From positions 11,294,663 to 11,358,662 of the forward strand of contig OW388298.1 in assembly GCA_936450465.1 (NCBI GenBank): a stretch of 64,000 nt of DNA, in the 5' to 3' direction. Numbering within the stretch: position 1 is the stretch's first letter; every line of letters starts with the position of its first letter. Below, in pieces: positions 1 to 14,820 of this stretch. This stretch comes from Gibbula magus. Taxonomy: Eukaryota > Mollusca > Gastropoda > Trochida > Trochidae. The notes beneath the pieces were generated by a model. It searched no databases. It was not told where the DNA came from and worked only from the letters and a program-made list of their open reading frames with translations. The position numbers and the translations under genes were made by a program.

Positions 1-3000
1 TACTACCGTGGTTGATCACACAATGTGTGTACCTACCGTGGTTGATCACACAATGTGTGTACCCACCGTGGTTGATCAGACAATGTGTGTACCTACCGTG
101 GTTGATCAGACAATGTGTGTACCTACCGTAGTTGATCAGACAATGTGTGTACCTACCGTGGTTGATCAGACAATGTGTAACTACCGTGGTTGATCACACA
201 ATGTGTGTACCTACCGTGGTTGATCACACAGTGTGTGTACCTACCCTGGTTGATCAGACAATGTGTGTACCTACCGTGGTTGATCAGACAATGTGTGTAC
301 CTACCGTGGTTGATCAGACAATATGTGTACCTACCGTGGTTGCTCAGACAGTGTGTGTACCTACCGTGGTTGATCAGACAATGTATGTACCTACCGTGGT
401 TGATCAGACAATGTGTGTACCTACCGTGGTTGCTCAGACAATTTGAGTACCTACCGTGGTTGATCAGACAATGTGTGTACCTACCGTGGTTGATCAGACA
501 ATGTGTGTACCTACCGTGGTTGATCAGACAATTTGAGTACCTACCGTGGTTGATCAGACAATGTGTGTACCTACCGTGGTTGATCAGACAATGTGTGTAC
601 CTACCGTGGTTGATCAGACAATGTGTGTACCTACCGTGGTTGATCAGACAATGTGTGTACCTACCGTGGTTGATCAGACGAAGTGTGAACGTACCGTGGT
701 TGATCAGACAATATGTGTACCTACCGTGGTTGCTCAGACAATGTGTGTACCTACCGCGGTTGATCAGACAATGTGTGTACCTACCGTGGTTGATCAGACA
801 ATGTGTGTACCTACCATGGTTGATCAGACAATGTGTGTACCTACCATGGTTGATCAGACAATGTGTGTACCTACCGTGGTTGATCAGACGAAGTGTGAAC
901 GTACCGTGGTTGATCAGACAATGTGTGTACCTACTGTGGTTGATCAGACAAGGTGTGTACCTACCATGGTTGATCAGACAATGTGTATAACTACCGTGGT
1001 TGATCAGACAATGTGTGTACCTACCGTGGTTGATCAGACAATATGTGTACCTACCGTGGTTGCTCAGACAGTGTGTGTACCTACCGTGGTTGATCAGACA
1101 ATGTGTCTACCTACAGTGGTTGATCAGACAATGTGTGTACCTACCGTGGTTGCTCAGACAGTGTGTGTACCTACCGTGGTTGATCAGACAATGTGTGTAC
1201 CCACCGTGGTTGATCAGACAATGTGTGTACCCACCGTGGTTGATCAGACAATGTGTGTACCTACCGTGGTTGATCAGACAATGTGTGTACCTACCGTGGT
1301 TGATCAGACAATGTGTGTACCTACCGCGGTTGATCAGACAATGTGTGTACCTACCGTGGTTGATCAGACAATGTGTGTACCTACCATGGTTGATCAGACA
1401 ATGTGTGTACCTACCATGGTTGATCAGACAATGTGTGTACCTACCGTGGTTGATCAGACGAAGTGTGAACGTACCGTGGTTGATCAGACAATGTGTGTAC
1501 CTACTGTGGTTGATCAGACAAGGTGTGTACCTACCATGGTTGATCAGACAATGTGTGTAACTACCGTTGTTGATCAGACAATGTGTGTACCTACCCTGGT
1601 TGATCAGACAGTGTGTGTACCTACCGTGGTTGATCAGACAATGTGTGTACCAACCGTGGTTGATCAGACAATGTGTGTACCTACCGTGGTTGATCAGACA
1701 ATGTGTGTACCTACCGTGGTTGATCAGACAATGTGTGTACCTACCGTGGTTGATCAGACAATGTGTGTACCTACCGTGGTTGATCAGACAATGTGTGTAC
1801 CTACCGTGGTTGATCAGACAATGTGTGTACCTACCGTGGTTGATCAGACAATGTGTGTACCTACCGTGGTTGATCAGACAATGTGTGTACCTACCGTGGT
1901 TGATCAGACAATGTGTGTACCTACCGTGGTTGATCAGACAATGTGTATACTACCGTGGTTGATCAGACAATGTGTGTACCTACCGTGGTTGATCAGACAA
2001 TTTGAGTACCTACCGTGGTTGATCAGACAATGTGTGTACCTACCGTGGTTGATCAGACAATGTGTGTACCTACCGTGGTTGATCAGACCATATGTGTACC
2101 TACCATGGTTGATCAGACAATGTGTGTACCTACCGAGGTTGATCAGACAATGTGTGTACCTACCATGGTTGATCAGACAATGTGTGTACCTACCGTGGTT
2201 GATCAGACAATATGTGTACCTGCCGAGGTTGATCAGACAATGTGTGTACCTACCGAGGTTGATCAGACAATGTGTGTACCTACCGTCATTGATCAGACAA
2301 TATGTGTACCTACCGTGGTTGATCAGACAATGTGTGTACCTACCGTGGTTGATCAGACAATGTGTGTACCTACCGAGGTTGATCAGACAATGTGTGTACC
2401 TACCATGGTTGATCAGACAATGTGTGTACCTACCGTCATTGATCAGACAATGTGTGTACCTACCGTCATTGATCAGACAATGTGTGTACCTACCCTGGTT
2501 GATCAGACAATGTGTGTACCTACCGTGGTTGATCAGATAACGTATGTACCTACCGTGGTTGATCAGACAATATGTGTTCCTACCGTGGTTGATCAGACAA
2601 AGTGTGTACCTACCGTGGTTGATCAGACAATGTGTGTACCTACCGTGGTTGATCAGACAATATGTGTACCTACCGAGGTTGATCAGACAATGTGTGTACC
2701 TACCGAGGTTGATCAGACAATGTGTGTACCTACCATGGTTGATCAGACAATGTGTGTACCTACCGTGGTTGATCAGACAATATGTGTACCTACCGAGGTT
2801 GATCAGACAATGTGTGTACCTACCGAGGTTGATCAGACAATGTGTGTACCTACCGTCATTGATCAGACAATATGTGTACCTACCGTGGTTGATCAGACAA
2901 TGTGTGTAACTACCGTGGTTGATCAGACAATGTGTGTACCTACCGAGGTTGATCAGACAATGTGTGTACCTACCATGGTTGATCAGACAATGTGTGTACG

Positions 3001-5199
3001 TACCGTGGTTGATCAGACAATGTGTGTACCTACCGTGGTTGATCAGACAATGTGTGTACCTACCGTGGTTTATCAGACAGTGTGCGTACCTACCGTGGTT
3101 GATCAGACAATGTGTGTACCTACCGTGGTTGATCAGACAATGTGTGTACCTACCGAGGTTGATCAGACAATGTGTGTACCTACCATGGTTGATCAGACAA
3201 TGTGTGTACCTACCGTCATTGATCAGACAATGTGTGTACGTACCGTGGTTGATCAGACAATGTGTGTACCTACCGAGGTTGATCAGACAATGTGTGTACC
3301 TACCATGGTTGATCAGACAATGTGTGTACCTACCGAGGTTGATCAGACAATGTGTGTACCTACCGTGGTTGATCAGACAATGTGTGTACGTACCGTCATT
3401 GATCAGACAATGTGTGTACCTACCGTGGTTGATCAGACAATATGTGTACCTACCGTGGTTGATCAGACAATGTGTGTACCTACCGTGGTTGATCAGACAA
3501 TGTGTGTACCTACCGAGGTTGATCAGACAATGTGTGTACCTACCATGGTTGATCAGACAATGTGTGTACGTACCGTGGTTGATCAGACAATGTGTGTACC
3601 TACCGTGGTTGATCAGACAATGAGTGTACCTACCGTGGTTGATCAGACAATGTGTGTACCTACCGTGGTTGATCAGACAATGTGTGTACCTACCGAGGTT
3701 GATCAGACAATGTGTGTACCTACCGTGGTTGATCAGACAATGTGTGTACCTACCGTGGTTGATCAGACAATGTGTGTACCTACCGAGGTTGATCAGACAA
3801 TGTGTGTACCTACCATGGTTGATCAGACAATGTGTGTATGTACCGTGGTTGATCAGACAATGTGTGTACCTACCGTGGTTGATCAGACAATGAGTGTACC
3901 TACCGTGGTTGATCAGACAATGTGTGTACCTACCGTGGTTGATCAGACAATGTGTGTACCTACCGAGGTTGATCAGACAATGTGTGTACCTACCATGGTT
4001 GATCAGACAATGTGTGTACCTACCGTCATTGATCAGACAATGTGTGTACCTACCGAGGTTGATCAGACAATGTGTGTACGTACCGTGGTTGATCAGACAA
4101 TGTGTGTACGTACCGTGGTTGATCAGACAATGTGTGTACCTACCGTCATTGATCAGACAATGTGTGTACCTACCGAGGTTGATCAGACAATGTGTGTACC
4201 TACCGTGGTTGATCAGACAATGTGTGTACCTACCGTGGTTGATCAGACAATGTGTGTACCTACCGAGGTTGATCAGACAATGTGTGTACCTACCGTCATT
4301 GATCAGACAATGTGTGTACGTACCGTGGTTGATCAGACAATGTGTGTACGTACCGTCATTGATCAGACAATGTGTGTACCTACCGTGGTTGATCACACAA
4401 TGTGTGTACCTACCGTGGTTGATCAGACAATGTGTGTACGTACCGTCATTGATCAGACAATGTGTGTACCTACCGTGGTTGATCACACAATGTGTGTACC
4501 TACCGTGGTTGACCAGACAATGTGTGTACCTACCGAGGTTGATCAGACAATGTGTGTACGTACCGTGGTTGATCAGACAATGTGTGTACGTACCGTGGTT
4601 GATCAGACAATGTGTGTACCTACTGAGGTTGATCAGACAATGTGTGTACCTACCGTGGTTGATCAGACTATATGTGTACCTACCGTGGTTGATCAGACAA
4701 TATGTGTACCTACCGTGGTTGATCAGACAATATGTGTACCTACCGTGGTTGATCAGACAATGTGTGTACCTACCGTGGTTGATCAGACAATATGTGTACC
4801 TACCGTCATTGATCAGACAATGTGTGTACGTACCGTGGTTGATCAGACAATGTGTGTACCTACCGAGGTTGATCAGACAATGTGTGTACCTACCGAGGTT
4901 GATCAGACAATGTGTGTACCTACCGTGGTTGATCAGACAATGTGTGTACCTACCGTGGTTGATCAGACAATGTGTGTACCTACCGTCATTGATCAGACAA
5001 TGTGTGTACCTACCGAGGTTGATCAGACAATGTGTGTACCTACCGTGGTTGATCAGACAATGTGTGTACCTACCGTGGTTGATCAGACAATGTGTGTACC
5101 TACCGTGGTTGATCAGACAGTGTTTGTACCTACCGAGGTTGATCAGACAATGTGTGTACCTACCGAGGTTGATCAGACAATGTGTGTACCTACCGTGGT

Positions 5200-5640
5200 T
5201 GATCAGACAATGTACCGTGGTTGATCAGACAATGTGTGTACCTACCGTGGTTGATCAGACAATGTGTGTACCTACCGTGGTTGATCAGACAATCTACCGT
5301 GGTTGATCAGACAATGTGTGTACCTACCGTGGTTGATCAGACAATGTACCGTGGTTGATCAGACAATGAGTGTACCTACCGTGGTTGATCAGACAATGTG
5401 TGTACCTACCGTGGTTGATCAGACAATGTGTGTACCTACCGAGGTTGATCAGACAATGTGTGTACCTACCGAGGTTGATCAGACAATGTGTGTACCTACC
5501 GTCATTGATCAGACAATGTGTGTACGTACCGTGGTTGATCAGACAACGTGTGTACCTACCGAGGTTGATCAGACAATGTGTGTACCTACCGTGGTTGATC
5601 AGACAATGTACCGTGGTTGATCAGACAATGAGTGTACCTA
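5200..5640 (+). repeat. Cluster of shortened satellite units
   Basis: Between zones 2 and 3, several units lose about 8-10 bp: ACAATG or ACAATC runs straight into TACCGTGG at about 5212, 5292, 5344 and 5608. These shift the reading frame of the surrounding array and mark the boundary after which the 30-bp phase stays uninterrupted to about 16999. Confidence 0.8.
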
Positions 5641-7140
5641 CCGTGGTTGATCAGACAATGTGTGTACCTACCGTGGTTGATCAGACAACGTGTGTACCTA
5701 CCGTGGTTGATCAGACAACGTGTGTACCTACCGTGGTTGATCAGACAATGTGTGTACCTACCGTGGTTGATCAGACAACGTGTGTACCTACCGTCATTGA
5801 TCAGACAATGTGTGTACGTACCGTGGTTGATCAGACAATGTGTGTACCTACCGTGGTTGATCAGACAATGTGTGTACCTACCGTGGTTGATCAGACAACG
5901 TGTTTACCTACCGAGGTTGATCAGACAATGTGTGTACCTACCGTGGTTGATCAGAAAATGTGTGTACCTACCGAGGTTGATCAGACAATGTGTGTACGTA
6001 CCGTGGTTGATCAGACAATGTGTGTACCTACCCTGGTTGATCAGACAATGTGTGTATGTACCGTGGTTGATCAGACAATGTGTGTACCTACCGTCATTGA
6101 TCAGACAATGTGTGTACCTACCGTGGTTGATCAGACAATGTGTGTTCCTACTGTGGTTGATCAGACAATGTGTGTTCCTACTGTGGTTGATCAGACAATG
6201 TGTGTACCTACCGAGGTTGATCAGACAATGTGTGTTCCTACTGTGGTTGATCAGACAATGTGTGTTCCTACTGTGGTTGATCAGACAATGTGTGTACCTA
6301 CCGAGGTTGATCAGACAATGTGTGTACCTACCGTGGTTGATCAGACAATGTGTGTACCTACCGAGGTTGATCAGACAATGTGTGTACGTACCGTCATTGA
6401 TCAGACAATGTGTGTTCCTACTGTGGTTGATCAGACAATGTGTGTACGTACCGTGGTTGATCAGACAATGTGTGTACGTACCATGGTTGATCAGACAATG
6501 TATGTACCTACCGTGGTTGATCAGACAATGTGTGTACCTACCGTGGTTGATCAGACAATGTGTGTACCTACCTTGGTTGATCAGACAATGTGTGTTCCTA
6601 CTGTGGTTGATCAGACAACGTGTGTACCTACCGTGGTTGATCAGACAATGTGTGTACCCACCGTGGTTGATCAGACAATGTGTGTACGTACCGTGGTTGA
6701 TCAGACAATGTGTGTACGTACCGTGGTTGATCAGACAATGTGTGTTCCTACTGTGGTTGATCAGACAATATGTGTACCTACCGTGGTTGATCAGACAATG
6801 TGTGTACGTACCGTGGTTGATCAGACAATGTGTGTTCCTACTGTGGTTGATCAGACAACGTGTGTACCTACCGTGGTTGATCAGACAATGTGTGTACGTA
6901 CCGTGGTTGATCAGACAATGTGTGTTCCTACTGTGGTTGATCAGACAACGTGTGTACCTACCGAGGTTGATCAGACAATGTGTGTACCTACCGAGGTTGA
7001 TCAGACAATGTGTGTACCTACCGAGGTTGATCAGACAATGTGTGTACGTACCGTCATTGATCAGACAATGTGTGTACGTACCGTCATTGATCAGACAATG
7101 TGTGTACCTACCGAGGTTGATCAGACAATGTGTGTACCCA

Positions 7141-10100
7141 CCGTGGTTGATCAGACAATGTGTGTACGTACCGTGGTTGATCAGACAATGTGTGTTCCTA
7201 CTGTGGTTGATCAGACAATGTGTGTTCCTACTGTGGTTGATCAGACAATGTGTGTACCTACCGAGGTTGATCAGACAATGTGTGTACCTACCGTGGTTGA
7301 TCAGACAATGTGTGTACCTACCATGGTTGATCAGACAATGTGTGTACCTACCGAGGTTGATCAGACAATGTGTGTACGTACCGTCATTGATCAGACAATG
7401 TGTGTACGTACCGTGGTTGATCAGACAATGTGTGTTCCTACTGTGGTTGATCAGACAACGTGTGTACCTACCGAGGTTGATCAGACAATGTGTGTACCTA
7501 CCGTGGTTGATCAGACAACGTGTGTACCTACCGAGGTTGATCAGACAATGTGTGTACCTACCGAGGTTGATCAGACAATGTGTGTACGTACCGTCATTGA
7601 TCAGACAATGTGTGTACCTACCGTGGTTGATCAGACAATGTGTGTTCCTACTGTGGTTGATCAGACAATGTGTGTTCCTACTGTGGTTGATCAGACAATG
7701 TGTGTACCTACCGTGGTTGATCAGACAATGTGTGTACCTACCGAGGTTGATCAGACAATGTGTGTACCTACCGTGGTTGATCAGACAATGTGTGTTCCTA
7801 CTGTGGTTGATCAGACAATGTGTGTTCCTACTGTGGTTGATCAGACAATGTGTGTTCCTACTGTGGTTGATCAGACAATGTGTGTACCTACCGTGGTTGA
7901 TCAGACAATGTGTGTACCTACCGAGGTTGATCAGACAATGTGTGTACCTACCGTGGTTGATCAGACAATGTGTGTACCTACCGTGGTTGATCAGACAATG
8001 TGTGTACCTACCGTGGTTGATCAGACAACGTGTGTACCTACCGAGGTTGATCAGACAATGTGTGTACCTACCGTGGTTGATCAGACAATGTGTGTACCTA
8101 CCGAGGTTGATCAGACAACGTGTGTACCTACCGTGGTTGATCAGACAATGTGTGTACCTACCGACGTTGATCAGACAATGTGTGTATGCACCGTGGTTGA
8201 TCAGACAATGTGTGTTCCTACTGTGGTTGATCAGACAATGTGTGTTCCTACTGTGGTTGATCAGACAATGTGTGTTCCTACTGTGGTTGATCAGACAATG
8301 TGTGTACCTACCGTGGTTGATCAGACAATGTGTGTACCTACCGTGGTTGATCAGACAATGTGTGTACCTACCGTGGTTGATCAGACAATGTGTGTTCCTA
8401 CTGTGGTTGATCAGACAATGTGTGTTCCTACTGTGGTTGATCAGACAATGTGTGTACCTACCGTGGTTGATCAGACAATGTGTGTACCTACCGTGGTTGA
8501 TCAGACAATGTGTGTACCTACCGTGGTTGATCAGACAATGTGTGTACCTACCGAGGTTGATCAGACAATGTGTGTACCTACCGAGGTTGATCAGACAATG
8601 TGTGTACCTACTGTGGTTGATCAGACAATGTGTGTACCTACCGTGGTTGATCAGACAATGTGTGTACCTACCGAGGTTGATCAGACAATGTGTGTACCTA
8701 CCGTGGTTGATCAGACAATGTGTGTTCCTACTGTGGTTGATCAGACAATGTGTGTTCCTACTGTGGTTGATCAGACAATGTGTGTACCTACCGTGGTTGA
8801 TCAGACAATGTGTGTACCTACCGTGGTTGATCAGACAATGTGTGTTCCTACTGTGGTTGATCAGACAATGTGTGTTCCTACTGTGGTTGATCAGACAATG
8901 TGTGTACCTACCGAGGTTGATCAGACAATGTGTGTTCCTACTGTGGTTGATCAGACAATGTGTGTACCTACCGAGGTTGATCAGACAATGTGTGTTCCTA
9001 CCGTGGTTGATCAGACAATGTGTGTACCTACCGTGGTTGATCAGACAACGTGTGTACCTACCGTGGTTGATCAGACAATGTGTGTACCTACCGAGGTTGA
9101 TCAGACAATGTGTGTACGTACCGTCATTGATCAGACAACGTGTGTACCTACCGTGGTTGATCAGACAATGTGTGTACCTACCGAGGTTGATCAGACAATG
9201 TGTGTACGTACCGTGGTTGATCAGACAATGTGTGTTCCTACTGTGGTTGATCAGACAATGTGTGTTCCTACTGTGGTTGATCAGACAATGTGTGTACCTA
9301 CCGAGGTTGATCAGACAATGTGTGTACCTACCGTGGTTGATCAGACAATGTGTGTACCTACCATGGTTGATCAGACAATGTGTGTACCTACCGAGGTTGA
9401 TCAGACAATGTGTGTACGTACCGTCATTGATCAGACAATGTGTGTACGTACCGTGGTTGATCAGACAATGTGTGTTCCTACTGTGGTTGATCAGACAACG
9501 TGTGTACCTACCGAGGTTGATCAGACAATGTGTGTACCTACCGTGGTTGATCAGACAACGTGTGTACCTACCGTGGTTGATCAGACAATGTGTGTACCTA
9601 CCGAGGTTGATCAGACAATGTGTGTACCTACCGTCATTGATCAGACAATGTGTGTACCTACCGTGGTTGATCAGACAATGTGTGTTCCTACTGTGGTTGA
9701 TCAGACAATGTGTGTTCCTACTGTGGTTGATCAGACAATGTGTGTACCTACCGTGGTTGATCAGACAATGTGTGTACCTACCGTGGTTGATCAGACAATG
9801 TGTGTACCTACCGTGGTTGATCAGACAATGTGTGTTCCTACTGTGGTTGATCAGACAATGTGTGTTCCTACTGTGGTTGATCAGACAATGTGTGTTCCTA
9901 CTGTGGTTGATCAGACAATGTGTGTACCTACCGTGGTTGATCAGACAATGTGTGTACCTACCGAGGTTGATCAGACAATGTGTGTACCTACCGTGGTTGA
10001 TCAGACAATGTGTGTACCTACCGTGGTTGATCAGACAATGTGTGTACCTACCGTGGTTGATCAGACAACGTGTGTACCTACCGAGGTTGATCAGACAATG

Positions 10101-13100
10101 TGTGTACCTACCGTGGTTGATCAGACAATGTGTGTACCTACCGAGGTTGATCAGACAACGTGTGTACCTACCGTGGTTGATCAGACAATGTGTGTACCTA
10201 CCGACGTTGATCAGACAATGTGTGTATGCACCGTGGTTGATCAGACAATGTGTGTTCCTACTGTGGTTGATCAGACAATGTGTGTTCCTACTGTGGTTGA
10301 TCAGACAATTTGTGTTCCTACTGTGGTTGATCAGACAATGTGTGTACCTACCGTGGTTGATCAGACAATGTGTGTACCTACCGAGGTTGATCAGACAATG
10401 TGTGTACCTACCGTGGTTGATCAGACAATGTGTGTTCCTACTGTGGTTGATCAGACAATGTGTGTTCCTACTGTGGTTGATCAGACAATGTGTGTACCTA
10501 CCGTGGTTGATCAGACAACGTGTGTACCTACCGAGGTTGATCAGACAATGTGTGTACCTACCGTGGTTGATCAGACAATGTGTGTACCTACCGAGGTTGA
10601 TCAGACAATGTGTGTACCTACCGTGGTTGATCAGACAATGTGTGTACCTACTGTGGTTGATCAGACAATGTGTGTACCTACCGTGGTTGATCAGACAATG
10701 TGTGTACCTACCGAGGTTGATCAGACAATGTGTGTACCTACCGTGGTTGATCAGACAATGTGTGTTCCTACTGTGGTTGATCAGACAATGTGTGTTCCTA
10801 CTGTGGTTGATCAGACAATGTGTGTACCTACCGTGGTTGATCAGACAATGTGTGTACCTACCGTGGTTGATCAGACAATGTGTGTTCCTACTGTGGTTGA
10901 TCAGACAATGTGTGTTCCTACTGTGGTTGATCAGACAATGTGTGTACCTACCGAGGTTGATCAGACAATGTGTGTTCCTACTGTGGTTGATCAGACAATG
11001 TGTGTACCTACCGAGGTTGATCAGACAATGTGTGTTCCTACCGTGGTTGATCAGACAATGTGTGTACCTACCGTGGTTGATCAGACAACGTGTGTACCTA
11101 CCGTGGTTGATCAGACAATGTGTGTACCTACCGAGGTTGATCAGACAATGTGTGTACGTACCGTCATTGATCAGACAACGTGTGTACCTACCGTGGTTGA
11201 TCAGACAATGTGTGTACCCACCGTGGTTGATCAGACAATGTGTGTACGTACCGTGGTTGATCAGACAATGTGTGTACGTACCGTGGTTGATCAGACAATG
11301 TGTGTTCCTACTGTGGTTGATCAGACAATGTGTGTACCTACCGTGGTTGATCAGACAATGTGTGTACGTACCGTGGTTGATCAGACAATGTGTGTTCCTA
11401 CTGTGGTTGATCAGACAACGTGTGTACCTACCGTGGTTGATCAGACAATGTGTGTACGTACCGTGGTTGATCAGACAATGTGTGTTCCTACTGTGGTTGA
11501 TCAGACAACGTGTGTACCTACCGAGGTTGATCAGACAATGTGTGTACCTACCGAGGTTGATCAGACAATGTGTGTACCTACCGAGGTTGATCAGACAATG
11601 TGTGTACGTACCGTCATTGATCAGACAATGTGTGTACGTACCGTCATTGATCAGACAATGTGTGTACCTACCGAGGTTGATCAGACAATGTGTGTACCCA
11701 CCGTGGTTGATCAGACAATGTGTGTACGTACCGTGGTTGATCAGACAATGTGTGTTCCTACTGTGGTTGATCAGACAATGTGTGTTCCTACTGTGGTTGA
11801 TCAGACAATGTGTGTACCTACCGAGGTTGATCAGACAATGTGTGTACCTACCGTGGTTGATCAGACAATGTGTGTACCTACCGTGGTTGATCAGACAATG
11901 TGTGTACCTACCGAGGTTGATCAGACAATGTGTGTACGTACCGTCATTGATCAGACAATGTGTGTACGTACCGTGGTTGATCAGACAATGTGTGTTCCTA
12001 CTGTGGTTGATCAGACAACGTGTGTACCTACCGAGGTTGATCAGACAATGTGTGTACCTACCGTGGTTGATCAGACAACGTGTGTACCTACCGTGGTTGA
12101 TCAGACAATGTGTGTACCTACCGAGGTTGATCAGACAATGTGTGTACGTACCGTCATTGATCAGACAATGTGTGTACCTACCGTGGTTGATCAGACAATG
12201 TGTGTTCCTACTGTGGTTGATCAGACAATGTGTGTTCCTACTGTGGTTGATCAGACAATGTGTGTACCTACCGTGGTTGATCAGACAATGTGTGTACCTA
12301 CCGAGGTTGATCAGACAATGTGTGTACCTACCGTGGTTGATCAGACAATGTGTGTTCCTACTGTGGTTGATCAGACAATGTGTGTTCCTACTGTGGTTGA
12401 TCAGACAATGTGTGTTCCTACTGTGGTTGATCAGACAATGTGTGTACCTACCGTGGTTGATCAGACAATGTGTGTACCTACCGAGGTTGATCAGACAATG
12501 TGTGTACCTACCGTGGTTGATCAGACAATGTGTGTACCTACCGTGGTTGATCAGACAATGTGTGTACCTACCGTGGTTGATCAGACAACGTGTGTACCTA
12601 CCGAGGTTGATCAGACAATGTGTGTACCTACCGTGGTTGATCAGACAATGTGTGTACCTACCGAGGTTGATCAGACAACGTGTGTACCTACCGTGGTTGA
12701 TCAGACAATGTGTGTACCTACCGACGTTGATCAGACAATGTGTGTATGTACCGTGGTTGATCAGACAATGTGTGTTCCTACTGTGGTTGATCAGACAATG
12801 TGTGTTCCTACTGTGGTTGATCAGACAATGTGTGTTCCTACTGTGGTTGATCAGACAATGTGTGTACCTACCGTGGTTGATCAGACAATGTGTGTACCTA
12901 CCGAGGTTGATCAGACAATGTGTGTACCTACCGTGGTTGATCAGACAACGTGTGTACCTACCGTGGTTGATCAGACAATGTGTGTACCTACCGAGGTTGA
13001 TCAGACAATGTGTGTACGTACCGTCATTGATCAGACAACGTGTGTACCTACCGTGGTTGATCAGACAATGTGTGTACCCACCGTGGTTGATCAGACAATG

Positions 13101-14820
13101 TGTGTACGTACCGTGGTTGATCAGACAATGTGTGTACCTACCGTGGTTGATCAGACAACGTGTGTACCTACCGTGGTTGATCAGACAATGTGTGTACCTA
13201 CCGAGGTTGATCAGACAATGTGTGTACGTACCGTCATTGATCAGACAACGTGTGTACCTACCGTGGTTGATCAGACAATGTGTGTACCCACCGTGGTTGA
13301 TCAGACAATGTGTGTACGTACCGTGGTTGATCAGACAATGTGTGTACGTACCGTGGTTGATCAGACAATGTGTGTTCCTACTGTGGTTGATCAGACAATA
13401 TGTGTACCTACCGTGGTTGATCAGACAATGTGTGTACGTACCGTGGTTGATCAGACAATGTGTGTTCCTACTGTGGTTGATCAGACAACGTGTGTACCTA
13501 CCGTGGTTGATCAGACAATGTGTGTACGTACCGTGGTTGATCAGACAATGTGTGTTCCTACTGTGGTTGATCAGACAACGTGTGTACCTACCGAGGTTGA
13601 TCAGACAATGTGTGTACCTACCGAGGTTGATCAGACAATGTGTGTACCTACCGAGGTTGATCAGACAATGTGTGTACGTACCGTCGTTGATCAGACAATG
13701 TGTGTACGTACCGTCATTGATCAGACAATGTGTGTACCTACCGAGGTTGATCAGACAATGTGTGTACCCACCGTGGTTGATCAGACAATGTGTGTACGTA
13801 CCGTGGTTGATCAGACAATGTGTGTTCCTACTGTGGTTGATCAGACAATGTGTGTTCCTACTGTGGTTGATCAGACAATGTGTGTACCTACCGAGGTTGA
13901 TCAGACAATGTGTGTACCTACCGTGGTTGATCAGACAATGTGTGTACCTACCATGGTTGATCAGACAATGTGTGTACCTACCGAGGTTGATCAGACAATG
14001 TGTGTACGTACCGTCATTGATCAGACAATGTGTGTACGTACCGTGGTTGATCAGACAATGTGTGTTCCTACTGTGGTTGATCAGACAACGTGTGTACCTA
14101 CCGTGGTTGATCAGACAATGTGTGTACCTACCGTGGTTGATCAGACAACGTGTGTACCTACCGTGGTTGATCAGACAATGTGTGTACCTACCGAGGTTGA
14201 TCAGACAATGTGTGTACGTACCGTCATTGATCAGACAATGTGTGTACCTACCGTGGTTGATCAGACAATGTGTGTTCCTACTGTGGTTGATCAGACAATG
14301 TGTGTTCCTACTGTGGTTGATCAGACAATGTGTGTACCTACCGTGGTTGATCAGACAATGTGTGTACCTACCGTGGTTGATCAGACAATGTGTGTACCTA
14401 CCGTGGTTGATCAGACAATGTGTGTTCCTACTGTGGTTGATCAGACAATGTGTGTTCCTACTGTGGTTGATCAGACAATGTGTGTTCCTACTGTGGTTGA
14501 TCAGACAATGTGTGTACCTACCGTGGTTGATCAGACAATGTGTGTACCTACCGAGGTTGATCAGACAATGTGTGTACCTACCGAGGTTGATCAGACAATG
14601 TGTGTACCTACCGTGGTTGATCAGACAATGTGTGTACCTACCGTGGTTGATCAGACAATGTGTGTACCTACCGAGGTTGATCAGACAATGTGTGTACCTA
14701 CCGTGGTTGATCAGACAATGTGTGTACCTACCGAGGTTGATCAGACAACGTGTGTACCTACCGTGGTTGATCAGACAATGTGTGTACCTACCGACGTTGA
14801 TCAGACAATGTGTGTATGTA
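7141..14820 (+). repeat. Higher-order repeat blocks within the satellite
   Basis: A rare variant, CCGACGTTGA followed by TATGCA or TATGTA, occurs at 8161, 10201, 12721 and 14791, giving intervals of 2040, 2520 and 2070 bp (68, 84 and 69 units). Surrounding units match in order at the same offsets; for example the lines starting at 7201 and 9241 agree, as do 9001 and 11041. Multi-kilobase blocks have therefore been copied recently, and blocks differ by gain or loss of whole units. Confidence 0.85.

Noticed and set aside
1934..4486. Minus-strand 850-residue CLINHGRYTH protein
   Set aside because: Reverse reading of the same 30-bp satellite.
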